Below are positions 18,129 through 27,269 of a stretch of DNA of 42,927 bases, piece after piece. The position numbers and the translations under genes are program-made. The stretch comes from an uncultured Clostridium sp. (GTDB lineage: Bacteria; Bacillota; Clostridia; TANB77; CAG-508), in the NCBI GenBank assembly GCA_900553225.1, contig USCV01000009.1:1-42927 (forward strand), given 5' to 3'. Numbering within the stretch: position 1 is the stretch's first letter; every line of letters begins with the position of its first letter. Below the pieces are notes generated by a model. It searched no databases and was not told the DNA's origin. It worked only from the letters and a program-made list of their open reading frames with translations.

Positions 18129-19415
18129 ATGATTGATATTAAATTTTTAAGAGAAAACCCTGAAATTGTGAAAGAAAATATAAGGAAAAAATTTCAAAAC
18201 CACAAATTAGTCTTGGTAGATGAAGTTCTGGAACTTGATGTAAAAAATCGTGAAGCAAAGCTTCATGGAGATGAATTAAGAAGTAGTAGAAATTCATTAA
18301 GTAGTCAAATTGGTATGTTAATGAAACAAGGAAATAAGGATGAAGCTGAAAATATAAAAGCTAAAGTTCAAAAAATTAATGAAGAATTAACAGAAAATGA
18401 AAAACAAGAAGCATATTATGCAGAAGAAATCAAAAAAAGAATGATGAAAATTCCAAATATTATACATGAATCTGTTCCTATTGGAGAAAATGATACCAAA
18501 AATGTTGAAGTTCAAAAATATGGTGAGCCTTTCGTCCCAGATTACGAAATACCTTATCATGCAGAAATTATGGAAAGTTTGTCTGGACTTGACTTAGATT
18601 CTGCACGTAGAGTTGCAGGTAATGGATTTTATTATTTAATTGGAGATATTGCCAGACTTCATTCTAGTATATTATCTTATGCACGTGATTTTATGATTAA
18701 TAAAGGATTTACTTATTGTATTCCTCCATACATGATTCGCTCTGATATTGTAAAAGGAGTTATGAGTTTTGAAGAAATGGATGCAATGATGTATAAAATA
18801 GAAGGTGAAGATCTATATCTAATTGGAACTAGTGAGCATTCTATGATTGGTAAATTCAAAGACCAAATATTAAAAGAAAGCGAACTTCCATATTGCATGA
18901 CTTCATATTCTCCATGCTTTAGAAAAGAAAAAGGTGCTCACGGAATAGAGGAACGTGGAGTTTATCGTATTCATCAATTTGAAAAACAAGAAATGATTGT
19001 TGTTTGTAAACCAGAAGAAAGTTACAATTGGTATGATAAAATGTGGTCTTATACTGTGGAACTATTTAGAAGTATGGATATACCTGTTCGTACACTTGAA
19101 TGCTGTAGTGGTGATTTGGCTGATTTAAAAGCAAAAAGTGTTGATGTTGAAGCATGGAGTCCAAGACAAAAAACATATTTTGAAGTTGGTAGCTGCTCAA
19201 ACTTAACAGACGCACAAAGCAGACGTCTTGGAATTCGTATTAAAGGTGAAAAAGGAAACTATTATGCACACACTTTAAACAATACAGTAGTTGCTCCACC
19301 TCGTATGTTAATTGCATTACTAGAAAATAATTATATGCCAGATGGAAGTGTTAGAATTCCTGAAGTGCTTAGACCTTATATGGGTGGAAAAGAAAAACTT
19401 ACACCTAATAAATAA
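18129..19415 (+). CDS. serS: Seryl-tRNA synthetase
   Basis: Charges tRNA-Ser in the cytoplasm. The 428 residues show the N-terminal coiled-coil arm (about 25-105, rich in Lys/Glu), motif 2 in CFRKEKGAHGIEERGVYRIH and motif 3 in LNNTVVAPPRMLIALLENN. The catalytic Arg of motif 3 is kept, but the flanking residues differ from the common bacterial GSGLAVGRTL form. ATG 18129 after GGAG is preferred to the GTG three codons earlier. Control is through the serine T-box upstream. Confidence 0.95.
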   Translation: MIDIKFLRENPEIVKENIRKKFQNHKLVLVDEVLELDVKNREAKLHGDELRSSRNSLSSQIGMLMKQGNKDEAENIKAKVQKINEELTENEKQEAYYAEEIKKRMMKIPNIIHESVPIGENDTKNVEVQKYGEPFVPDYEIPYHAEIMESLSGLDLDSARRVAGNGFYYLIGDIARLHSSILSYARDFMINKGFTYCIPPYMIRSDIVKGVMSFEEMDAMMYKIEGEDLYLIGTSEHSMIGKFKDQILKESELPYCMTSYSPCFRKEKGAHGIEERGVYRIHQFEKQEMIVVCKPEESYNWYDKMWSYTVELFRSMDIPVRTLECCSGDLADLKAKSVDVEAWSPRQKTYFEVGSCSNLTDAQSRRLGIRIKGEKGNYYAHTLNNTVVAPPRMLIALLENNYMPDGSVRIPEVLRPYMGGKEKLTPNK

Positions 19416-19429
19416 AAAGGGGGAAATAT

Positions 19430-20023
19430 ATGTTAATTAAAGATCCAAAAATCGAAATATCAGCAGTTAGTCCAAAACAATACCCTACAAACGGGCTACC
19501 TGAAATAGTACTAGTCGGAAAATCTAATGTTGGAAAATCATCCTTTATAAATACAATGATTAATAGAAAAAAACTTGCAAGAACTAGTAGCGAACCAGGC
19601 AAAACAAGGCAAATAAATTTTTATAATATGGATAATAAATTCTATTTTGTAGATTTGCCAGGTTATGGCTATAGTAAAATGTCAAAAGCTGAACAAGTAA
19701 AAGTAAATCGCTTTATAGATGAATATTTGCATATACGTAAAAATATATCTTTAATTATTTTGTTAATTGATATTAGACATACTCCCGGCAATAATGATCG
19801 TTTAATGTATGATTATATTCTTAATTCTGGAATTCCATTTATAGTGCTTGCAAATAAAGCCGATAAAATTGCAATTACCAAAGTAAATAATGCAGTAAAA
19901 AGTATTCAAAAAGAGCTAAACCCTATTGGAGATTTTACATTTTTGCCTTTTTCAGCTGAAAGAAGAATATATTGTGAAAATGTTTGGAACATTCTAGAAA
20001 GATTAATAGATTTAAATTGTTGA
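19430..20023 (+). CDS. ysxC: Ribosome biogenesis GTPase YsxC/EngB
   Basis: A 197-residue GTPase needed for 50S subunit assembly. G1 is GKSNVGKSSF (30-39), G3 is VDLPGYGYSKM and G4 is ANKADK. The length is normal. It starts 14 bp after serS with GGGGG upstream, so it probably shares that transcript. A promoter for the next gene overlaps its last codons. Confidence 0.95.
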   Translation: MLIKDPKIEISAVSPKQYPTNGLPEIVLVGKSNVGKSSFINTMINRKKLARTSSEPGKTRQINFYNMDNKFYFVDLPGYGYSKMSKAEQVKVNRFIDEYLHIRKNISLIILLIDIRHTPGNNDRLMYDYILNSGIPFIVLANKADKIAITKVNNAVKSIQKELNPIGDFTFLPFSAERRIYCENVWNILERLIDLNC

Positions 20024-20048
20024 TTTTTATGTTAATTTATGTTATAAT
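20020..20048 (+). promoter_or_regulatory. Promoter of the small gene at 20094
   Basis: TTGATT, a 17-bp spacer and TATAAT (20043-20048), overlapping the 3' end of ysxC. Confidence 0.65.
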
Positions 20049-20093
20049 TTCTTTATTGCTTTTAGCAAAATTTTTAAAAAAGGTGGCTTTTTT

Positions 20094-20312
20094 ATGAAAC
20101 GGACAAGGTTAATTCAGTTCTTCTCAGACATCACAAGAGATAAAGTCAAAAGTTATATACAACTTAACTTTCCTCAATGTGAAATAAGTACATCACGTAC
20201 AACAATTTTTTTTAATTTGAAAATTACAGCTGATAGTCAAGAAACCTTGACCCAAGTTTTAGATTCCATTATCAGGGATTGTTCACTTGATATTGCGGAA
20301 GCTATTGATTAA
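20094..20312 (+). CDS. Small protein of unknown function (72 aa), CGG as third codon
   Basis: Not recognised. It starts MKRTRLIQFFSDITRDKVKS after AAGGTGG and is mixed alpha/beta by eye, with no membrane segment. It has its own promoter and terminator. The third codon is CGG (20100-20102). If that codon caused a +1 shift, the product would stop after five residues, so CGG must be read in frame for this protein to exist. Codon use is slightly richer in G and C than in its neighbours. Confidence 0.6.
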   Translation: MKRTRLIQFFSDITRDKVKSYIQLNFPQCEISTSRTTIFFNLKITADSQETLTQVLDSIIRDCSLDIAEAID

Positions 20313-20326
20313 TTTGGGTTTACTTT

Positions 20327-20365
20327 ACAAGTAGAAAATTTTAATTATTTTCTACTTGTTTTATA
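20327..20365 (+). terminator. Terminator after the small gene
   Basis: ACAAGTAGAAAAT pairs with ATTTTCTACTTGT over a 7-nt loop, followed by TTTATATAT. Confidence 0.85.
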
Positions 20366-20455
20366 TATATATTTATAACCTTATAAGAATCTTTATCTAA
20401 TTATTCGAATCTACTCAAACTTGTGCTATTAAAATTGAAGTTCTTTCGAATTTGT

Positions 20456-20484
20456 TTGACAAATTTCGACATATATGTTAAAAT
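20456..20484 (+). promoter_or_regulatory. Promoter of the small gene at 20541
   Basis: TTGACA (20456-20461), a 17-bp spacer and TAAAAT (20479-20484), close to consensus. Confidence 0.75.
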
Positions 20485-20540
20485 TTTTTTATCCTAAATT
20501 CGCAGGTGGCGAAAATATATTACTTAAGGAGGGCCTAATT

Positions 20541-20798
20541 ATGGCCAACAAGTTTAATCCGCGTATTCCATTCTGTTTCGAAACCAAGTCCGAACGGTTA
20601 GCTGCTTCTAAGGAAATGGATAAGGCATTTCCAATGCTCCGCACTTCGGAATGCAAACAGGAAATCTATGGTCAATATTTCTATGTATTGTTTATAGAAG
20701 AAACGCGCTCCTTTCTTTATGATTCTCAAGTTGAGAGTCTTATGAGGAAATATGGTGGAGTACGAAGAGATATCTTAAAAGATAAGCTCTCTTCTTAA
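20541..20798 (+). CDS. Small protein of unknown function (85 aa) with atypical codon use
   Basis: Not recognised. It starts MANKFNPRIPFCFETKSERL after AAGGAGGG and ends DILKDKLSS. Codon use is clearly less AT-biased than in the rest of the window (GCC, CCG, CGC, TCC, CTC). It contains one in-frame CGG (20595-20597), where a +1 shift would meet a stop at once. It is a single gene with its own strong promoter and terminator. It may be a regulatory protein kept under separate codon selection, or an acquired gene. Confidence 0.65.
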   Translation: MANKFNPRIPFCFETKSERLAASKEMDKAFPMLRTSECKQEIYGQYFYVLFIEETRSFLYDSQVESLMRKYGGVRRDILKDKLSS

Positions 20799-20807
20799 AA
20801 CCAGTAA

Positions 20808-20850
20808 AAGGTATGTAGCATTTCATATGCTACATACCTTAACTTTTTTC
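20808..20850. terminator. Bidirectional terminator
   Basis: AAGGTATGTAGCAT pairs perfectly with ATGCTACATACCTT over a 5-nt loop, with T-runs on both sides. It serves the plus-strand small gene and the converging DUF951 gene. Confidence 0.92.
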
Positions 20851-21021
20851 TTCCTTTTTCGTTATTGCTTTTAATGCCTTTTGACGTTCCATTGTCACTA
20901 TATGTCCACACCCCAAGCATTTTAATTTAAAATCAACCCCAACTCTTGTAATCTCCCAAAGTTTACTTCCGCATGGGTGAACTTTTTTGGTTCTAACAAT
21001 ATCTCCAATATTATATTCCAT
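20839..21021 (-). CDS. DUF951-family small protein
   Basis: A 60-residue protein with MEYNIGDIVRTKKVHPCGSK and KCLGCGHIV, typical of DUF951, a beta-barrel-like family of unknown function with conserved cysteines. It is downstream of gltX on the same strand order and ends in the shared terminator. Confidence 0.85.
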   Translation of the reverse strand: MEYNIGDIVRTKKVHPCGSKLWEITRVGVDFKLKCLGCGHIVTMERQKALKAITKKEEKS

Positions 21022-21072
21022 ATTACTTTAACTGATATTATCCTAATGTAATATCATTCCTTTCTTTTATAA

Positions 21073-22719
21073 TTAAACAATAAATTTATTTAATCTTTTT
21101 ACTACAATATCTTTTCCAAGAACTTGCATGATTTCATATAGATCTGGTGTGTTTTGTCTTTTAGTTAGAGCTACTCTTAAAACTGTGCTAATATCTCCTA
21201 CATGTCCTGGCCACTTTTCTGGTTCTTTCCTATACTCTTTTACTTCTCTTGCATATCCTACTTCTTCTGCTAAATCTTTCATTTTATCAAACCATGTCTG
21301 CTTATCGTCAGATTCATTATAATATTTTTCTATGTATAACTTTAATATTTTTGAAATTTCTCCTTTGTCTGAAACTTTTCCAAAATTATATTCTTCTTCA
21401 TTATAAAATTTATCTTCGTACATATAAATAATAGAATCCTTTACATCTGCCCATTTAGATATATCTTTTCTTGGTTTTACATTTCCTCTTTCTATTCCTA
21501 ATACAGCTAAAGTATACTCTTTATCTTCCATCATTTTGGCTAATTCGTCATCATATTCTTTTGCCCAAGCAAATACATCATCATATAATTTTTTAGCTGA
21601 ATATCTTGAAATTACGTTTTTAGATACATCAAGCATTTTTACCATATCAAAAAGTGCACCACTTACACCCATTTTATTTATTTTAAAATCAAATTCGTCA
21701 ATAGGTTTATCTGGATTTTGCTTTCTCCATATCTCGAAATTTGAATTTGCAATATTTACTAAATATTCAATAACTGCTTCTTTTGGAATTCCTTGCTTTT
21801 TATAATATCCAACTGCAGCCTCTGGATCTTTTCTTTTACTCAACTTTCTTTTTGATGTTCCATCCATTTTCATGATTGTTGGAATGTGAGCATATTTGGG
21901 TGCTTTAAACCCAAGCATATAGAAAAGTTGCAAATGAAGAGGTACAGATGATAGCCATTCTTCTCCACGAATAACCATTGTAGTTCCCATTAAATGATCA
22001 TCAACAGCATGAGCGAAATGATATGTTGGAAGTCCATCTGATTTAATAATTATAATATCTTGGTCATTTTCAGGAAAATCAATATTTCCTTTTATAACAT
22101 CATGATGTTTAATTTTCTTTTCTTCATTTCCAGGTGATTTTAAACGAATAATGTAATCTTCTCCATTTTTTATTTTTTCAATTGCTTCCTCTACTGTAAT
22201 ATTTCTTCCAGTTGCCCAAACTCCATAATAACCTGTTCTAACCTTTGCATCTTCTTGCCTTTTTCTCAATTCTTCTAATTGCTCTTGTGTTTCAAAACTT
22301 GGATATGCTTTTCCTTCTGCAATTAATTTTTTTGCATATGATTGATATATATCTTTTCTTAAAGATTGTTTATATGGTCCATAGTTTCCTATTTCATCGT
22401 TTTGGCTTATCATTCCTTCATCTATATCGATTCCGAAACTATTTAATGAAGAAACAATATCTGTTACTCCATTTTCAATTTCTCTTTTCTGATCTGTATC
22501 TTCAATTCGTAAAAAGAATAATCCATCTGTTTTTTTTGAAACTAATTTTGCAATTATACATTGAAAAATTCCACCAATATGAACAAAACCTGTTGGACTT
22601 GGAGCATATCTAGTAACAACAGCCCCCTCCTTTAAATTTCTTCTTGGATATTTTTCTTCATAAAAAGATGCATCTTTTGCATCTGGAAATATTAATTCTG
22701 CTAAATCTTTATAATCCAT
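21073..22719 (-). CDS. gltX: Glutamyl-tRNA synthetase
   Basis: A 548-residue class I synthetase. The HIGH-type motif is PSPTGFVHIGG (41-50) and the KMSKS-type motif is KLSKR (292-296). It is longer than the common form of about 485 residues; such long forms occur in Clostridia. It charges tRNA-Glu and may also make Glu-tRNA-Gln. No T-box is visible upstream. Confidence 0.93.
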   Translation of the reverse strand: MDYKDLAELIFPDAKDASFYEEKYPRRNLKEGAVVTRYAPSPTGFVHIGGIFQCIIAKLVSKKTDGLFFLRIEDTDQKREIENGVTDIVSSLNSFGIDIDEGMISQNDEIGNYGPYKQSLRKDIYQSYAKKLIAEGKAYPSFETQEQLEELRKRQEDAKVRTGYYGVWATGRNITVEEAIEKIKNGEDYIIRLKSPGNEEKKIKHHDVIKGNIDFPENDQDIIIIKSDGLPTYHFAHAVDDHLMGTTMVIRGEEWLSSVPLHLQLFYMLGFKAPKYAHIPTIMKMDGTSKRKLSKRKDPEAAVGYYKKQGIPKEAVIEYLVNIANSNFEIWRKQNPDKPIDEFDFKINKMGVSGALFDMVKMLDVSKNVISRYSAKKLYDDVFAWAKEYDDELAKMMEDKEYTLAVLGIERGNVKPRKDISKWADVKDSIIYMYEDKFYNEEEYNFGKVSDKGEISKILKLYIEKYYNESDDKQTWFDKMKDLAEEVGYAREVKEYRKEPEKWPGHVGDISTVLRVALTKRQNTPDLYEIMQVLGKDIVVKRLNKFIV

Positions 22720-22821
22720 ATCTTATCAACATTCCTTTCACTTTTAAGTATAAAGTTCGATTGATTAAAAACAAACTTTATTTTACTAACCTTTCAAACT
22801 AAATCTTTTTTATTTTTAATA

Positions 22822-22860
22822 ATGCCTTACTTCAAATACAAAATTATAAGTAAGGCATTA
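22822..22860. terminator. Hairpin after rnjA
   Basis: AATGCCTTACTT pairs with AAGTAAGGCATT over a 15-nt loop. No T-run follows on either strand, so the hairpin may act as an end stabiliser rather than a classic terminator. Confidence 0.5.
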
Positions 22861-22892
22861 GCTGTATATTTTCACTATATTAGACTTAAAAA

Positions 22893-24848
22893 TTATACTT
22901 CCATAATAATTGGTAAAATCATAGGATTTCTTTTCGTTTTTTGGAAAATATAATCTCTTAAATTTTCTTTTAGAGTTGATTTTATTGTTGACCAATCTGT
23001 TATTTTTTTATCCTCGCATTTTCTTACTTCTTCTCTAATTACTTTTTTAACATCGTCCATTAAATTTTCAGATTCCCTTACATATACAAAACCTCTAGAA
23101 ATTACATCAGGACCTGATACAATTTCGCCAGATGCCGAGTCCATAGTCATAACAATTATAATTAAACCATCTTGTGATAAATGCTGACGATCTCTTAGAA
23201 CAATATTTCCAACATCTCCAACACCTAATCCATCAACTAATATTTTGCCTGATGGAACTGATGTGGTTAATTTTGCCTCATTTTCATTAAGTTCTAATAC
23301 TCTACCATTTTTCATAATAAATATATTTTCTTCTGGTATTCCCATTTTCTTTGCTGTTTCTTCATGTGCCATTAGCTGTCTATATTCACCATGAACAGGA
23401 ATAAAATATTTTGGTTTTACAAGAGCCAATATTAATTTTTGTTCTTCCTGGCAAGCATGTCCTGAAACATGTATTGCTTCTAATGAACTATATACTACTT
23501 CTGCACCTATTTTCATTAGATCATCAATTACCTTTGAAACTAATTTTTCATTTCCTGGAATTGGTGTTGCAGAAATAATAATTTTATCATTTGGTGTAAT
23601 TACTACTTTCCTATGTTCTCCTATCGCCATTCTGGTTAATGCAGACATTGTCTCTCCTTGACTTCCTGTTGTAAGAATTACTAGTTGTTCATCTGTATAG
23701 TTTTTTATTAAATCTATATCTATAAATACATTCTCTGGGACATCAATGTACCCTATGCTTCTGGCTGTATCAATCATGTTAATCATGCTTCTTCCACAAA
23801 CAGCAACTTTTCTTCCATATTTCACAGCAGAATTAACTATTTGTTGAACTCTATGAACATTTGAAGCAAAAGTAGCAACAACTATTCTCTTTGTACAATT
23901 TAAGAATAACTTATCAAAAACTTCTCCAACAGAACTCTCTGACATAGTATAACCTTTTCTTTCTGAGTTTGTACTATCGGACATTAATGCAAGTACACCT
24001 TTATTTCCTATTTCTGCTATTCTTCCAAGGTCCATTAATTTTCCATCTATTGGTGTATGGTCTATTTTAAAATCCCCTGTATGCATAACTGTTCCAACTG
24101 GTGTATGAATTGCAAGCATAACAGAATCTGGAATGCTGTGGCAACTACGAATAAATTCTACTTTTATTTTTCCAAAATTAATAGTTTGACCTTGCTCTAC
24201 TATTTTTAACTTTGTTTTTCTTAATAATTTATGTTCTTCTAATTTATTTTTTATAAGACCTATTGTTAACTTTGTTGCATAAATTGGCATATCTACCTGC
24301 TTTAAAACATACGGAATAGAACCAATGTGATCTTCGTGGCCATGTGTAATTACTAATCCTCTTATTTTTTCTTTATTTTTTTCTAAGTATGTTACATCTG
24401 GTATTACTAAATCTACTCCAAGCATATTATCTTCTGGAAATTCTAATCCACAATCTACAAGTACAATTTCATCATCATATTCAAAAACTGTAATATTTTT
24501 TCCTATTTCCTCTAGACCTCCTAAAGGAATAATTTTTAAATTTGGTTTTTTAAATTCAAATTTATCATCTTGTCTTTTTTTGTTTTCTCTTGCTTCTCTT
24601 TTATTATTTCTATTTATTTTTTTAGTTTCTTTAATATTCTCATTATTGTTTATTTTTTTGGTTTCTTTAGCATTCTCTTTGCTTTCGTTTATCTCTTTTA
24701 TTCCTGTTTTATTTTTATTAGTTCTTGTCTCTCTATTTGTTTTATATGGCTTATTTGTTCTTTTCTTTGTAGAACCTTCTTTTATACTCTTTTCTTTTGC
24801 TTCTTCTACTCGTTTTGTTTCTTCCTTTTGTTTTAACTCTTCTGTCAT
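22893..24848 (-). CDS. rnjA: Ribonuclease J with a long charged N-terminal extension
   Basis: A 651-residue metallo-beta-lactamase/beta-CASP RNase with 5'-3' exonuclease and endonuclease activity in mRNA turnover. The zinc motif is THGHEDHIGS (about 168-177), with later DSTNSERKGYTMSE and HVSGHACQEEQ. The first 100 residues are almost all Lys, Glu, Asn, Thr and Arg, which is not part of the usual fold and looks disordered. The ATG follows GAGAGGAG. The mRNA probably has a leader of about 310 nt. Confidence 0.93.
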   Translation of the reverse strand: MTEELKQKEETKRVEEAKEKSIKEGSTKKRTNKPYKTNRETRTNKNKTGIKEINESKENAKETKKINNNENIKETKKINRNNKREARENKKRQDDKFEFKKPNLKIIPLGGLEEIGKNITVFEYDDEIVLVDCGLEFPEDNMLGVDLVIPDVTYLEKNKEKIRGLVITHGHEDHIGSIPYVLKQVDMPIYATKLTIGLIKNKLEEHKLLRKTKLKIVEQGQTINFGKIKVEFIRSCHSIPDSVMLAIHTPVGTVMHTGDFKIDHTPIDGKLMDLGRIAEIGNKGVLALMSDSTNSERKGYTMSESSVGEVFDKLFLNCTKRIVVATFASNVHRVQQIVNSAVKYGRKVAVCGRSMINMIDTARSIGYIDVPENVFIDIDLIKNYTDEQLVILTTGSQGETMSALTRMAIGEHRKVVITPNDKIIISATPIPGNEKLVSKVIDDLMKIGAEVVYSSLEAIHVSGHACQEEQKLILALVKPKYFIPVHGEYRQLMAHEETAKKMGIPEENIFIMKNGRVLELNENEAKLTTSVPSGKILVDGLGVGDVGNIVLRDRQHLSQDGLIIIVMTMDSASGEIVSGPDVISRGFVYVRESENLMDDVKKVIREEVRKCEDKKITDWSTIKSTLKENLRDYIFQKTKRNPMILPIIMEV

Positions 24849-25160
24849 TTTCTAACTCCTCTCTTTTTTCGTTTAAATTTATTAGTTAGGTTCTAATAAA
24901 TAATAATTTTTTAGTGTAAATGAATAACACAAATTAAAATCAGAAACAAAGCACGTAAAAAACACCGTCCCACTTAAATATACATGCTTTCACACTAATT
25001 TTCCGACTTTTTTTATATTTTACTATTTATTACCTTACTTATTTATTTTTTTAGTTTTCCGAACCCATTTTAAATTTAACCTTTACTTTAATATTCTCCC
25101 TTATAAAGGTTATAGCACTTATAAATTTAAATCTCTTACTTACCATTATGGTAATTCACT
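24849..25160 (-). promoter_or_regulatory. Long 5' leader of rnjA (about 310 nt)
   Basis: There is no open reading frame between the predicted start near 25160 and the rnjA ATG. Several possible stems are visible, for example AACCTTTATAAGG and AGTAAAGGTT on the minus strand, but no known riboswitch consensus was recognised. RNase-controlling leaders often act in feedback. Confidence 0.5.
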
Positions 25161-25166
25161 TGGAAT

Positions 25167-25195
25167 ATTATACAATCTTTTTCATATTTTGTCAA
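25167..25195 (-). promoter_or_regulatory. Consensus promoter of rnjA
   Basis: TTGACA (25195-25190), a 17-bp spacer and TATAAT (25172-25167): a perfect match. It overlaps the stop codon of the upstream kinase gene. Confidence 0.85.
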
Positions 25196-26099
25196 TGCTT
25201 GAGCCAATTATTCCTGCGTCATTTCCAAATGTTGCCAGTTTAAGTTTTGGTATATCGCCCTTGTTAAAAAATAATTTATTGTTAGAAAATTTATTATTTA
25301 GCTTATTCCATAATATATCTTTATAGTAAATAAAACCTCCTCCTAATGAAATAGCCTCAGGTTCTAAAATGTTAGTAATATTTGTTAATCCTAATATTAA
25401 ATCATTTAAATATTCTTCAAGAATAGCAATAATTTGTTTATTATTTTGGTTCTCTTTTAGACTTTCTACTATTTTTCTAGAATCTTTGTAGTCAATTCCT
25501 AACTCCTTTGATATATCTAATTTTAATGCTTTCATTGAAGCATATGTTTCAAAACAACCTTTGTTTCCACATTTGCACAATTTTCCGTCTTTTTTTATAA
25601 CCATATGTCCAAATTCAAAACCAGAATATCTCTTAGGAATAAGCATCTCTCCATCAATAAATGCAGCTCCTCCAATTCCAGTTCCAATGCATAAAAATAT
25701 TGCATCTTCCACGTTTTTTAAACTTCCATATGTTTTTTCTGCAATTGCTGCACACTTAGCGTCATTTCTAATTGAAATATTAGAATATTGTAGATTTTCT
25801 TTCAAAATGTTCACGATTGGAAAAGATTTTATTCCTAAGTTAACAACATTTTTTATATATCCATCTTTTGGTTCTCCTGGAGTTGCTATACCTATTTTTT
25901 TTATATTATTTATTTCGATATTATGTTCTTTTAACAATTCTTTTATAAAATTTATAATTGTTGAAACAATTATATCTTCAATATCCTGTATATTATCTTT
26001 TTTTATTATATCTTTTTCTAACTTGTCTACAATCTTTCCATCTGTGCTTACTAAACCAACAGCAATATGGCTTCCACCTAGATCAATTCCTATATTCAT
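25182..26099 (-). CDS. ROK-family sugar kinase (glucokinase-like)
   Basis: A 305-residue cytoplasmic kinase. The ATP motif is MNIGIDLGGSHIAVGL, the sugar site is around FLCIGTGIGGAAFIDGE and the ROK zinc motif is CKCGNKGCFETYAS. Glucose is the likely substrate, but ROK proteins also act on mannose or N-acetyl sugars. There is no helix-turn-helix, so it is an enzyme, not a repressor. Confidence 0.88.
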   Translation of the reverse strand: MNIGIDLGGSHIAVGLVSTDGKIVDKLEKDIIKKDNIQDIEDIIVSTIINFIKELLKEHNIEINNIKKIGIATPGEPKDGYIKNVVNLGIKSFPIVNILKENLQYSNISIRNDAKCAAIAEKTYGSLKNVEDAIFLCIGTGIGGAAFIDGEMLIPKRYSGFEFGHMVIKKDGKLCKCGNKGCFETYASMKALKLDISKELGIDYKDSRKIVESLKENQNNKQIIAILEEYLNDLILGLTNITNILEPEAISLGGGFIYYKDILWNKLNNKFSNNKLFFNKGDIPKLKLATFGNDAGIIGSSIDKI

Positions 26100-26129
26100 T
26101 TATTTCTCCCTACGAAATTTTATTTAATT

Positions 26130-26168
26130 AAAAGGATTACCTATATAAATCTCTAGGTAATCCTTAAA
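26130..26168 (-). terminator. Terminator after the small membrane protein gene
   Basis: AAGGATTACCTA pairs with TAGGTAATCCTT over a 10-nt loop, with T-rich flanks on the minus strand. Confidence 0.82.
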
Positions 26169-26175
26169 TGCTTTT

Positions 26176-26424
26176 TTATTTTTCTTCTATAACAACAGTT
26201 GTATTATCTGATTGTACATCTTCTACAACCATATTATTATCTTCTGACTGATTGCTCTTTACCATATTATTAGTATTTTCATTAACCATAACAATATCAT
26301 TTTTATCTTTTTTGCTTAATTCATTATTATAATAATCCATTGCTATTGGAATAATAATTGCTCCCAATATTAATACAATCACTATTATCATTAAATTCTT
26401 TAATAGTTTCTCCTTTTTTAACAT
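26176..26424 (-). CDS. Small membrane-anchored protein of unknown function (82 aa)
   Basis: Not recognised. It has a basic start (MLKKEKLLKN), one membrane segment at about 11-30 and an Asn/Asp/Val-rich outer tail. It follows uppP by 12 bp with AGGAGGAAG upstream, so it is probably cotranscribed. An envelope role is only inferred. Confidence 0.65.
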   Translation of the reverse strand: MLKKEKLLKNLMIIVIVLILGAIIIPIAMDYYNNELSKKDKNDIVMVNENTNNMVKSNQSEDNNMVVEDVQSDNTTVVIEEK

Positions 26425-26436
26425 TAATCTTCCTCC

Positions 26437-27240
26437 TTATTTTATAAAAGTTAATGCTATAATTAAAATTCCAAAAATTACTCTATAAATTGCAAATATC
26501 TTAAAACTTCCTTTTTGTAAATATTGTAATAAAAACTTAATTACAAGAATTCCTACAATAAAGCTTGCAAATATTCCTACAAAAAATGGAATACTAAACA
26601 CAAAATCCTTTAGCTTAAAAACTGTTGCTGCAAGTACTATTGGAGCAGATAACATGAACGAATATTTTGCTGCTGACTCTCTATCAACTTTTAACATTCT
26701 AGCTACAGTCATTGTAACTCCTGATCTTGAAACTCCTGGAATAAATGCCAAACTTTGTGCAAGTCCAATTAAAAATGTTTGTTTTAATGTCATATGTTCA
26801 TAGTCTGTTGTTGCTTTAGAATTTTTATCTACAACATATAAAACTATACCCATTATAATTAATGCAAATGCAATAATTAGTGGTGTTGTTAATTTATTTC
26901 CTATAAAATGATCTAGTAAAAACCCAATAATTCCACCTGGTATCGTTGCAAGTACTATATACCAAAACATTCTTCCTTCAACCGAGTTTTGTTTTTTTAC
27001 TACTTTGTTATATCCACCTTTTATTAATCCAATCCAGTCTTTAAAAAAGAATAAGCCAATTGCAAGTAGTGTTCCAGCATGTAATGCTACATCAAATCCC
27101 TCAAAAGCCACCATAAAGCTTTCACTCTTGGTCCAGTCAAATATCCATGGAATAATTGCCAAATGGGCTGAACTCGAAATTGGTAATAGCTCTGTTAAAC
27201 CTTGTACAATTCCTAATATTAACGCTTGTATTATATTCAT
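26437..27240 (-). CDS. uppP: Undecaprenyl-diphosphatase (BacA/UppP)
   Basis: A multi-pass membrane enzyme that dephosphorylates undecaprenyl diphosphate for cell-wall lipid-carrier recycling and gives bacitracin tolerance. Motifs are LTELLPISSSAHL near the start and PGVSRSGVTMT in the second half. It starts MNIIQALILGIVQG; an ATG three codons upstream is an alternative with worse spacing to GGAG. Confidence 0.95.
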   Translation of the reverse strand: MNIIQALILGIVQGLTELLPISSSAHLAIIPWIFDWTKSESFMVAFEGFDVALHAGTLLAIGLFFFKDWIGLIKGGYNKVVKKQNSVEGRMFWYIVLATIPGGIIGFLLDHFIGNKLTTPLIIAFALIIMGIVLYVVDKNSKATTDYEHMTLKQTFLIGLAQSLAFIPGVSRSGVTMTVARMLKVDRESAAKYSFMLSAPIVLAATVFKLKDFVFSIPFFVGIFASFIVGILVIKFLLQYLQKGSFKIFAIYRVIFGILIIALTFIK

Positions 27241-27269
27241 ACTAATCATTTCTCCTTTTTTAATGAATT

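Noticed and set aside
24570..24855. Hydrophobic plus-strand frames opposite the start of rnjA.
   Set aside because: They are shadows of the Lys/Glu/Asn-rich extension on the other strand, with no ribosome site.
25561..26127. A 188-codon plus-strand frame opposite the ROK kinase gene.
   Set aside because: The minus strand holds a clear ROK protein with all motifs; the antisense frame has no ribosome site or family features.
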